Shown here one piece after another: positions 23,567 through 32,454 of a stretch of 64,000 bases of DNA (position 1 is its first letter; each line of letters opens with the position of its first letter). Below the pieces are notes generated by a model. That model was not told where the DNA came from. It searched no databases and worked only from the letters and a program-made list of their open reading frames with translations. The stretch spans positions 89,042,113 to 89,106,112 of the forward strand of contig NC_080672.1 of NCBI RefSeq assembly GCF_030247195.1, written 5' to 3'. This DNA is from Topomyia yanbarensis (taxonomy: Eukaryota; Arthropoda; Insecta; Diptera; Culicidae). Both the position numbers and the translations under genes were made by a program.

Positions 23567-23940
23567 CGGTCGTATAGGCCGGTGTCCTTCAGGAATAGGA
23601 GGAGTATTTCTTCCCGGACCGGATAATTGGTCAATACGTCCGGTATGGTATGGTCCCACCTGATCGTATTGCCGCCGAAGGTTCTCGAAATCGCGGCAGT
23701 TGCAGAGTTGGTGCTCGACAGAGAGTTGGGTATTGTACGATTTGCATTCTGGTATTGGGTTGCTGGAGATGGTGTGTGCGTGGGTTACTGTGGTGTGCTG
23801 CATCCGAAGTCGGGAGAGGATTTTCTGCTAGTTCTCTGCTAGTCGGTTGATTCCTTGACCATTGGTGTGTGGCCTCGGGCTCTCCGCCAGTGGTTGGTTG
23901 TGTTGAAGTTCCTGTGAATATCGGTGGTTGAGTTCTCATC
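23567..23940 (-). pseudogene. C-terminal tail of the I-clade ORF2
   Basis: After the RNase H the frames carry 'CNCRDFENLRRQYD', typical of the cysteine-containing C-terminal tail of I-group ORF2 proteins, followed by the terminal 'REEILLLFLKDTGLY' phrase. Several frameshifts separate these pieces. The overlapping long plus-strand frames are shadows. Confidence 0.6.
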
Positions 23941-23962
23941 TGGGAGTCGGGTTCTGGCTCGT

Positions 23963-24286
23963 CTACTGTGTAGGGCTAGACGGTCGGCCTCTGTGACCAG
24001 GGACCCAGCATAGTGTGACCAGCGGGTCTTGGTGGATTTCGATGGCCTGTATAAAGAGGTATGTAGATGTAGCGGAAGCGATGTCTCCTAAGACTGATAG
24101 GCAGTCAGTGGATATGATTGTTGGTGCGCCGGTGTTTCTACTTACCGGTGCCATTACAATGGCAATCGTTTCCTCCGTGAAGATTGTGCAGAAGAGGTTA
24201 GGCAAATAGCAGCCCATTCCACTGAATCCCCCTGCCTTGGAGCCGTCAGTGTAGATTTTGGAGTTGTTTGTATTTACAGTTGACAA
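23963..24286 (-). pseudogene. RNase H domain of I-clade element
   Basis: The 107-codon frame reads 'SKIYTDGSKAGGFSGMGCYL' (first catalytic Asp), 'IISTDCLSVLGDI' (the usual TDSLSVL Asp block) and 'VTLCWVPGHRG' (the WVPGH block). These are the RNase H motifs in correct order. The Glu of the second motif is unclear and the frame ends soon after WVPGH. It would remove the RNA strand during element integration. Confidence 0.8.
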
Positions 24287-25034
24287 ATTGTTAACATTGT
24301 GTTGCCCAGGGTATCGGCGACCTTTGTTGTACGGGTGAGGCTGTCGTCAATGATTGGTCTGGTGTCGCGTTAGGCCCTTGGCCTCACGTAATGCGGTCAG
24401 ATGATGGCTGGGAGGGGCTTGATGGTGAATTCTTGATGTATGTTGACCGCGATGCTGAGTAAGAGACATTCGTCAGTCTAAGTCTTCCGGATGAAGTTCA
24501 GTGCCCATTTGAGAGCTAACTTGGCTGCTTCTCAGCGATAGGGTAGTACTCCGGCCTTAAAGCAAGCTGCTTCGGCAGAGATGCTTGTTAATAGCTAGAA
24601 GACTAACCGCACCGCTCCTAGGTAAACTGGCCCGAGAATAGAGTAGGGAGCCCTTCTAGGTTTCGGCACGTCAGTTCGGTTCCGTAGAAGAGTTTAATAT
24701 GTCTTAGGGATCGTCCGACATTCAGTGCTGTTATTTGTGGGATGGCGAGAGCTGATAGTGCGGCCCAGTAGCTTTCTGTTTTCGCAATCCTCTTGCAGGC
24801 GTCGGATGTGGGGCATCAACAATAATTTTCTGTCGAGAGTGATTTCAGTAGCGTAAAGAATCAGTAGCGACTGGTTCTATTAACACGTTCCCCATGTTGA
24901 TCGGACATTTGTGCTTTTGTGCCGAGGATGATTCCAAGGACGACTGGTTCCTGCCGGAATGGAACGGTAATCTCGTTTAGGCGGATAGGCTCGGACTTTG
25001 CTAGGTGATGGGTGCTGCATCGGTGTATTTTTTC

Positions 25035-25490
25035 TCAGAGATGGAGAAACGAATAGCAAGAGCCCATCGAATTCATCACAAGAAATAGCGACACGGCAAG
25101 TACTGATTCTAACGGCACTCCGTTGGTCTCGCCGAGCTCCTGGGATAAGGTCCCGCCCATGCAGACCCGGAAGTGGCGATTGTTGAGGTAGTTTTGAATA
25201 AATGTGCCGAGTTTTCTCTGTAGGCCCCATCGTTTGAGATCTCGGAGTGCGCTTTCGCGCCACACTATTTTGTAGCCTTTTACCACGTCGAAGATGGTGA
25301 TGTCGGCGTACAAGTTTTCATATTTGGTCCTGTCCAGCACATCTCCGAGGGTACCGAGGTGGGCATCGATGCCGAGTCTCCTCGGAAGACAAATTGACGT
25401 GGAAGTTTCTGGTCTTCCAACCACCTGGTCATTAACCATCCTCTCCAGGGTTTTTGCGGTACAGGACTGCAAGCAGATTGGCCGGAGGTG
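25035..25490 (-). pseudogene. Reverse transcriptase (fingers/palm) of I-clade element
   Basis: The frame reads 'RPICLQSCTAKTLERMVND', 'RRLGIDAHLGTLGDVL', 'YADITIFDVVKGY' (catalytic Asp of the A block, normally DLSKAYD), 'KLGTFIQNYLNNRHFRVCMG' and 'GETNGVPLESVLAVSLFLV' (normally NGIPQGSVLSPTLFL). The family is plain, but PQGS is changed to PLES and no YADD block follows in frame, so it is inactive. The overlapping 24880-25263 frame is a shadow. Confidence 0.8.
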
Positions 25491-25499
25491 GCTAGTAGT

Positions 25500-28105
25500 A
25501 CGGATTCCCTACTAATTTCGCTTTACTGATATATCAGGTTCTAGATTTGCTGACTTCACAGCCGTTGGGGAATTATCGAGCCGAATTGAGTGTGTGGGTT
25601 TATAAGAGCTGGCGAAATTGTGCGTGCACGAAACTCAAGCTTTTGTATCTTGACGTATTTGTCGCGTTTTATGGATGAATATCCTATATATTGAATAAGA
25701 AATGTAACGATTCGTGAGAAGATATTGCAGAAACCAAAAGTTATAGCCGCTATAAAATGTTGTTTATAATCAACTTCAGCACGAAAGACCTAGGGAGGAC
25801 ATTTACTCAGTTTCTAACAAAGTTCGATAACTTTTGGTTTAGTCAATATTTAAAAAGTCTTTCACCGATTTCAAAGAACGTTGTTCCAAAAGCACATGCA
25901 TTTTTCCTGGTGATCTATTTATATCACGGCCCCATCGTTTCAAGATATTTAAAATGCCAACCAATGAAAAAAAGATTCCTTCAAGCGAACGGGTGTCAAA
26001 CAAACAAACTGAGTAAAAAATATAATAAAAATAAAACGATCCGAAGACATATTTTGAAACTGAACAAGCCAATTCAACAAAACAATTCACCCAACTTTTT
26101 CACATGCTCGAATCCAACACTTTTTCCGCCTGCAAACCATTTTTGCAGCCCCGAAACGTCAAGAAGACGAATTAAGCTAAGATCGTAATCAGCTGCCCCG
26201 AAACAGCACATGCAGCCAAAAATGGTGCAAGAACCGAACCGGGATCCAAGATGTCTATCGGCGAGAGCAATGCACCGAACCCAAAAAACAATCGCTCGAG
26301 TGCAAAAACTCTCCTTAATTGCAAACTTTTCTTATGCTTTCCGGTGGCGTTGAACTGATCAAAAACGGCCACTTTTTGAGTTACTGAGAACTGCACTCAT
26401 TGTCTCGAACTTCAGGCAATGGATGCTTGATTTCAGTATTTGTTCAAGCCATTTAAAGCAGCTTCGCTCAGGATCGCTGGCAAACTTGGCTCGTTAGCTG
26501 TTATGCAGGAATTTAGCACTTGATTTATTGGCTAGAAAAATGCAAATAGTTAGTTCTTGACTTCTTATTGCACGATGGTGGCCGTGGTGGTTGTGGCGGT
26601 CCGCTTGCGAACTGGTTCCCTGACAGGCATTCAATTATTGCTGTAACACCTGCACTCCTCCACAGACTGCTGGTCGGAGACTAACCGAGCGATAGATCCG
26701 AGATTACGATGGCAATTCTGGAACGATTTAAGCAATCTTTCAAGTTCTGCAATTTATTTTGTGGAGTGCATTGCTTCGCAGCAGAATTAAGTGAACGCAG
26801 GGAAAAAAGGTGAGAAACTTTAATATGCAATGGCAAACAGCAGCGGGGGGTCGGTCAACTTCCAGCTGGCGCTGTTGCTGCTGCCGCTGCGATGTTTTAC
26901 TTCGAAAAACCATTAAAGAAGCAGAACTTTCCGCTTCACCCGGGCGGTCGGGGGAGGGCGTGGACGAAACTTTACTGTTAGTGGTTATTGTTGATGTTAG
27001 TCCAGAATTTCTCTCCCGCTTGGACTGCATCGTTTTCCATTAGCACCATACCACAAAATCCGACGGGTGATGGTTTGGTTGGTTGGTAACGCAAGCAGGA
27101 AGCGAACAGGATCGTAGTGCAACTTTTGCGGACAACAATGATGCTCCGGTCGCTCGGTCGGTCCGGAGGTATTTAAATCGTAAATCTCACGGATTCGAGA
27201 TCACCTGCTGAGTTGGGTTGGTCGGGCCGCAGTAGCCGTGAGCCAAGTTTGTGGTGCGAGCTACGCTACAATGCTTTTTGCTATCGACTGTCTTTTGCGA
27301 ACGGGGCCAATATTGGTCCTTGGTGCGATTGGAATATATTTAGAGCTAAACATTAGTACGCTTGTAGCTTTGAGTTTGAAGGTTCTGAGAGAAATATCAT
27401 CGCCCATGCTTCATCTTGTCCTGTCCTTGTTACTGATTATTTCGGTTTTTTGTTACGATTGTAACTCTTTCTAGTTTCGCATCCTGGAACCGGCTATTTC
27501 ATCAAGGGTAATAATTGGCCTGTTGGAAATTTGATTTCGAGAATTATATGTAGATATGTTGAATTATCAGAGTCATTTTTCTTCAATTAGCCTTCTCTTG
27601 CAAGAAATATGGAAGCCTTCTAGTCTAATATACGAATTCTATCTAATTATTCGTACGAGTCTTTGTACTCTTCTTTCGATACATACGCAAACAGAAAAGC
27701 CAAATCAGTTTTAGTTGTCGCTTCAAAGTTCATTGGAAAGATCGATTTGGAAGCACTTGTCTTGAATAATTCTTGTGATTTCAAAATCTCAATTTTTTGC
27801 AACGGTCAGTCTGCATAATTGGAAAAGTTAAATGGAAGTAATAATAAAGCAAAATATATGTTTCATGTCTGTACACAATTTTTATGCAATTCGTTGAATT
27901 TTTCCGCTTTCTTCGCATTTTTAGAATTATATTTGGACTCGGCTCAATGTATTGGTTTAACTGAGCCGTAATTCTTCTGTTGCATGTTGAAATGCGAAAA
28001 TCGCTCTGGAAATCGCCAAACCGGCCAAATGACTGTGTGCTGTGGGGGATGCACAATTTAATTTTACCTCCTCTTTACACCTCCTCCACAGCCCATCGTA
28101 TTTCC
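25500..28105. other. No gene recognised
   Basis: 25640-26190 holds an AT-rich frame without domains. 26550-27260 is richer in G and C, with GGTGGCCGTGG and CAGCAGC-type runs and a TATTTAAAT sequence at 27170-27178 that could be a core promoter. 27240-27480 is an open but unrecognised hydrophobic frame with no signal of splicing. I cannot assign a gene. Confidence 0.35.
27940..27968. repeat. CGGCTCA hairpin
   Basis: A 7-bp stem CGGCTCA / TGAGCCG with a 15-nt loop (27940-27968), preceded by GGACT. Related copies are at 20897-20929 (stem kept) and 13788 (stem lost). Confidence 0.55.
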
Positions 28106-29278
28106 CTCAGAATCAGGGCCGCCGAGAGGGGAGGGGAAACGGGGTGTTTCCCCCGGGTCCGGAGTTGTGGAAGGGGCCCGGACTTTAAACAGAAGGAATG
28201 ATTCTGACAAATATTTTAAAAACAATTTATTTGAAAATGCAATTAGAGTTTGAATATTGGTATGATTTAATTAGGATACCTTGCAAAAATTCTTAATTTC
28301 AGCATGTTGGAAAACAAATATTTGATTTTATCAATTAGAAAATCCAACATTTCATGGTATAAACAATGTTGGTGATTTGGTGAAATATCATGAGATTTTT
28401 TAATTTCGATAAAATTTTGTAAATGGGATAAAAATATTTTTCTCTGAAAGCACGTATTTTCAATTGAAAAAATTATGACAACGTTATAAGTGGTTTTATG
28501 GACAGTAACAAAATGAAGGTGTTGCAACTAATAAGGCCAAACTTAACTGTGGTCAAAGGGTTCATTCCGTCAAAAACAGAAATTACCAAATATGATCCAA
28601 TTTCTCTAATAACGTCAATCGTAAATTATATCATAAAGTTAATACTGCATGAAAGACTAATCAAAAGAAATCCACGAAAAAACGATTCATAGTAATTTGT
28701 CGTGTTCACTTAAATGATATTATTTAAATACAAGAACCCGAAAGTTTTTTCATCTTTAGCTTTCTCAATTTACATATTTTAATGTAGAATACATTTAAGG
28801 TTTCAATATAGGGGTCCCGTTTCAAAATATCGGCTGCGGCGCCGCGTCAGATTTTGAACGTTAATAACTTTTATCATACTTAACAGAATGATTTGATTTT
28901 TAGGCCAATTTGTTGCAAATATGTTCCTCTATGCTGTATTAAAATTTGAAGTATGTATAACATGTACTAATAACAAAAAAATGTGTTTTGAAAAATCTTT
29001 CGAAAACGAATCGGAAAAGTGAAAATTTTCAGCCCATCCCGCACAGAGCCGTCGTTATGGTAGACCAACCGAACAATAAAATAATGAAAAGTTTATATAT
29101 AGGTCCATTACATGTTTGTTCGTATGGTTATTCGCATTGGGTTGCTTGACGAGAGCACTTGGTGGGGGAAAGACGGCATATTCCTTTGGTTAGGCCATTA
29201 GAAGCCGGACGGAAAGGAAAGGCTCATGCACGGCACGAGAACGAGGGAGAAAGCGATAGTAGTGCATATTAGCGCGAT

Positions 29279-29325
29279 TATATAAATATCTGTCGGTCGG
29301 TTTTTCTCATCATTCGTATTCGTTC
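29279..29325 (+). promoter_or_regulatory. Histone-type core promoter, H3 copy 1
   Basis: TATATAAA at 29279-29286 is followed about 25-35 nt later by TCATCATTCGTATTCGTTCA, a pyrimidine-flanked CATTCGT initiator like those of insect histone genes. Copy 2 keeps the initiator (30948-30966) but its TATA has changed to CATATATGAG. Confidence 0.55.
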
Positions 29326-29694
29326 AAGCACTAGCAAGCAGCCAGTCCACCGAAGAAAAGCAGTCGGCGATGACGACGGCGGAAAAAGTGCCCCAGCTAC
29401 TGGTGACTCATCGCAACCCGATCAGGAACTGTCGCCCTGCAAGAATTTCGCCCCAACTAAAGGGCAACAGAGTAGGCTATCGTTCCAGCGTCTGGGTCGT
29501 GAGATTGTGCAGGACTGCAAAGTCGAGCTACGCTTACAAAGCTCAGTCGTAATGATGCCCCGAGAAGCCAACGATGCCTACTTGGTCGGTTTGTTCGAGA
29601 ATGCAAAATAGTGCTTTCTAGCTCACCGTGTCCGCGGGGAGTGCGTCTGAATTATGCTCCCGCAATAAAACAATAAACGGTTCTTTACAGGACC
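29325..29694 (+). pseudogene. Histone H3 pseudogene, copy 1
   Basis: In shifting frames the segment encodes H3 blocks: near 29385 'RKSAPATG' bases, near 29426 'GTVA', then from 29483 an open stretch '[20 protein letters not shown]', continuing 'AYLVGLFE' (29575-29598), where H3 has [24 protein letters not shown] and AYLVGLFED. The N-terminal tail is scrambled by small deletions, the αN region is partly missing, and the frame stops at TAG 29608. The C-terminal ARRIRGERA block is gone, but a histone 3' stem-loop follows at 29679. This is a decayed gene with intronless structure and its own promoter, not a processed copy with poly(A). Confidence 0.85.
29679..29694 (+). terminator. Histone mRNA 3' stem-loop, copy 1
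   Basis: GGTTCTTTACAGGACC: a 6-bp stem with one wobble pair and a TTAC loop. It is the element bound by SLBP in replication-dependent histone mRNAs. Confidence 0.8.
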
Positions 29695-29749
29695 AATTAA
29701 TTGTGTTCTAATAAGAGTTAAACTGAAATTTACATTTTATGGTGTATAA

Positions 29750-29905
29750 CAAATAATTTTCAGAAAGCAATATAAGAAATACGATGTGTGGAAAGAAAGA
29801 AAGGGAATTTAAATTATCTTCTCTCGCTCGTTTTCGTGCACTGCTTTTCCATTCCTTTCTGCTGCTACTACCATCATAACTAAAACGAATGTGCGTGTTC
29901 CCCCA
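29750..29905 (-). promoter_or_regulatory. Inverted copy of the H3 upstream region
   Basis: On the minus strand this reads GAAAGGAATGGAAAAGCAGTGC then ACGAAAACGAGCGAGAGA, close to the plus-strand segments upstream of H3 copies 1 and 2 (29210-29262, 30838-30890). A second copy lies at 31376-31490. Histone promoters are often divergent, so this may be the upstream half of a lost divergent partner. Confidence 0.4.
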
Positions 29906-30057
29906 CCATCTCATGGCCAGTGTTGCCACAATTGCATGTCGCTATAACAATTTGAATTATTTTATTGATCCTCTCTAGTATTGATAAAATATAGAACATG
30001 CAAAGTACACTAGTCGCATGCTTTTATTCGAACTTTTTGGCAGCCTCCGTTGATTAA

Positions 30058-30576
30058 CCCTTTCATGCCCAACTTTTTTCTAGTGCATGTAGGGTTTCAA
30101 AATTATTTTTTCTTGAGAACGGTGAGGTCAAGAAACTCGAAAAACCTTTTTTCATAAAGGTAGGTCCTTCCATGGCAGTGCTAGAAGCGGCTCAATTTTT
30201 ACCTTCCAATGCTCACTACAATTCTCCTCGAATATTTATAATAGTCCAACTGCGTGGAAAACGTAGCCAAAAATAATCTAAATTGATAAGTTTTATCAGT
30301 TTTCACTAATATTGCAACTTAACAAAGTTATATGAAAAATTCATTTTCCGTCGTCAACGTAAACTGTCCCTGGCAGCACTGCTCCATCGGAGTTCAATCA
30401 GACTAATTGCAATAACTTCAGTTCTAGAGCTGATCCTTGTAACTGTTCACACTCAAATGAAAGCCAATAGTCACATTTATTAGCCTTACTTGTTTTTGTG
30501 AGCAAATCTTGCCTCAATTAAAAGTTATAGCTGCTTAAAAACGTTGTTGTCCACAAACAACATGGGCATGAATGGG
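30058..30576. mobile_element. TTAA-flanked MITE, 519 bp
   Basis: The left end CCCTTTCATGCCCAAC and right end ATGGGCATGAATGGG are mirrored; TTAA flanks both sides (30054-30057, 30577-30580). The duplicated H3 unit has an uninterrupted counterpart at about 31546-31580 (CAGCCCCCGTGAACTAACTGCATT), so the insertion happened after or independently of the duplication. Confidence 0.85.
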
Positions 30577-30959
30577 TTAACTGCATAAATCGATTTGTTT
30601 GTGCAGCTCCTTGCTAGTAGCAAACTAAATAGCCTTTATCAGCGCTAACAAATAAAACAAAAGAATTTAAATTTGTGAAAATCTTCTCCTTCCTTCTTTT
30701 CAAATCTGCAACATTCTTTGAAAATATTGTTGGAATGTTGTTATTGAAAAACTGAACATGCAAGTTTGCTAGCACTGGCCACTAGATTGAAGGCGATGGA
30801 AAGACAGAATATTCGTTTTGGTTATGCTAGTATTGGTAGCCGAACGGAAAGGAAAGGCACAGGAATGGCACGAAAACGAGCGGGAGAGCGATAGTAGTGC
30901 TTTCTCGTGTTTTCATATATGAGTATTGGTCGGTCGGTTTTTCTCATCATTCGTATTCG

Positions 30960-31286
30960 TTCAAGCACTAGCAAGCAGCCAGTCCACCGGAGGAAAGCAG
31001 TTGGCGATGATGACGGTCCGCAAAAGTGCCCCAGCTACTGGTGGCCCATCGCAACCAACTACCGATCAGGAACTGTCGCCATGCTAGTATTTCGCCCCAA
31101 CTAAAGGGCAACGGAGCAACTAATCCGCTGGCTAACATTCCAGCGTCTGGTTCGTAAGGTTGTGTATTACTTCAAAGTCGAGCTACGCTTACAAAACTCA
31201 GCCGTAATGAAGCCAGTGATGCCTACTTGGTCGGTTTGTGGGAGTGGGCGTAAATTACAATAAAAGCAACGGTTCTTTTCAGGACC
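30960..31286 (+). pseudogene. Histone H3 pseudogene, copy 2
   Basis: The copy keeps the N-terminal order in broken frames: STGGK-type bases (30980-30995), 'QLA', 'RKSAPATGG' (31019-31045), 'SGTVA' and, from 31111, 'TEQLIRWLTFQRLVR', matching TELLIRKLPFQRLVRE. It then continues 'FKVELRLQNSAVM' and, after a deletion and frame change, 'AYLVGL'. The C-terminus is missing and a stem-loop follows at 31271. Together with copy 1 it defines a tandemly duplicated unit that includes upstream and downstream flanks. Confidence 0.85.
31271..31286 (+). terminator. Histone mRNA 3' stem-loop, copy 2
   Basis: GGTTCTTTTCAGGACC, with the standard TTTC loop and the flank ACCAAT. Confidence 0.85.
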
Positions 31287-31599
31287 AATCAATTGTGTTC
31301 TAGTGAGAGTTAAACTGAAACTTTTATTTTAAGGTGTGTAGCAAATTTTCAACAAGCAACATAATACGTTGGGTGGAAAGAAGTAGCTTGCACACGGAAC
31401 AAAAATTTAAATTATCCTCTCGCTCGTTTCGTGCACTGCTTTTCCATTCCTTTCTACTGTTATTATCAGTATTACCAAAACGAATGTGTTGTTGCATGTG
31501 TTTAAGAGAAACGTTGAAGTCGCATGCTTCTATTCAAGCTTTTTGGCAGCCCCCGTGAACTAACTGCATTAAATGATTTTTTGTGCAGCTCCGTGCTAG

Positions 31600-31832
31600 T
31601 AGCAAACAAAATGGCCCTACCAGTGTCTGATTCGTGAGATTGTGCAGGATTTCAAAGTCGAGCTAAGCTTATAAAGTTCAGCCGTAATGGTACCCGAAGA
31701 AGCCAGTCTTGTCGTTTTGTTCGAGGCTACAAAACAGTTCGCCAGGCACGTAACTATCATGCCAAAAATATCCAACGATCCAGCGCATCACCATCAACAC
31801 CAACGCCGATACCAAAGGTTCTTTTCAGAACC
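31600..31832 (+). pseudogene. Histone H3 pseudogene, copy 3 (3' half)
   Basis: Starting abruptly after a sequence shared with the downstream flank of copy 1, it reads 'CLIREIVQDFKVELSL', a stop where F is expected, 'SSAVMVPEEASLVVLFE' and 'HVTIMPKISND'. These match H3 from [13 protein letters not shown] to KRVTIMPKDIQLA. The first half of the gene is missing, so a recombination join at about 31612 is likely. A stem-loop follows at 31817. Confidence 0.85.
31817..31832 (+). terminator. Histone mRNA 3' stem-loop, copy 3
   Basis: GGTTCTTTTCAGAACC, a perfect 6-bp stem with a TTTC loop and ACCACC-like downstream flank. Confidence 0.9.
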
Positions 31833-31934
31833 ACCATTATTACCATAGAGAATTATTTGAAAATTTCCCATTCAAACGTGATTCTGTTGAATATTATTAG
31901 ATTTAAATTAACGTCTCGAATTGAAATCACGACG

Positions 31935-31973
31935 CTCCGGTTATGTGACAGACATTACCCACCCATCTTTTTT
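31935..31973 (+). repeat. Duplicated 3' flank of histone copies (first)
   Basis: CTCCGGTTATGTGACAGACA followed by TTACCCACCCATC is repeated with one or two changes at 32415-32453. The spacing (480 bp) roughly equals that between stem-loops 3 and 4 (465 bp), showing tandem duplication of gene ends. Confidence 0.7.
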
Positions 31974-32149
31974 TTATTGTGACCACGACACCCCATTTCA
32001 ATATTTCTGAATGAACAGAAGGTCGAGTTTGGAAAGTTTGTAACTTTCATTGTACTTAACCAAATTACACAATGTTCGCACTAATGATCCAGAAATATGA
32101 TCAGGAATCTTCTGTTAGATTTGTAAGTATGTATAATTTACATGAATAA

Positions 32150-32297
32150 AGAAAAATTGATTTTCAGGAATCAATTATTATCTGTTCTTCCATTGACCAG
32201 TACTACGCGACTTCCTCATGCTAACAATTAATTTCATCGTTAGCCATCTCCCTCACCAAGGCCAACAACGCCAACAAAACCGGTCCTTTTCAGGACC
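32150..32297 (+). pseudogene. Histone gene 3' end, copy 4
   Basis: Little coding sequence remains. CCAACAACGCCAACAAAACC leads directly into a canonical stem-loop (32282-32297, GGTCCTTTTCAGGACC), paralleling CCATCAACACCAACGCC before stem-loop 3. Whether it derives from H3 or another core histone cannot be told. Confidence 0.6.
32282..32297 (+). terminator. Histone mRNA 3' stem-loop, copy 4
   Basis: A perfect 6-bp stem with a TTTC loop and ACCACC downstream; the most canonical of the four. Confidence 0.9.
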
Positions 32298-32454
32298 ACC
32301 ATCATTTTTGTAAAGAATAATTTGAAATATTCCTCGCCCAAATCAGCTTTTGTCCGAAAATCCTAATGAGTATCAACATATTTGAAGAACGTGTTCCTTA
32401 TGTATTCTACATCTCTCCGGTTATGTCGCAGACATTACCCACCCATCTTTTTTC

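Larger units (their letters stand above)
23150..25495 (-). mobile_element. Decayed, 5'-truncated I-clade non-LTR retrotransposon
   Basis: Minus-strand order is reverse transcriptase (25035-25490), linker/thumb (24300-24880, frames broken), RNase H (23963-24286), C-terminal tail ending near 23567 with 'PVREEILLLFLKDTGLYDRM', then a GC-rich 3' untranslated stretch to about 23150. That domain order is typical of I-group elements, which keep an RNase H. The 5' junction near 25495 cuts the element inside the reverse transcriptase N-terminal part, as expected for incomplete target-primed reverse transcription. Multiple frameshifts show that it is dead. Confidence 0.8.

Noticed and set aside
25757..26188. 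143-codon plus-strand frame
   Set aside because: Lysine/asparagine-rich translation of AT-rich DNA with no recognised motif.
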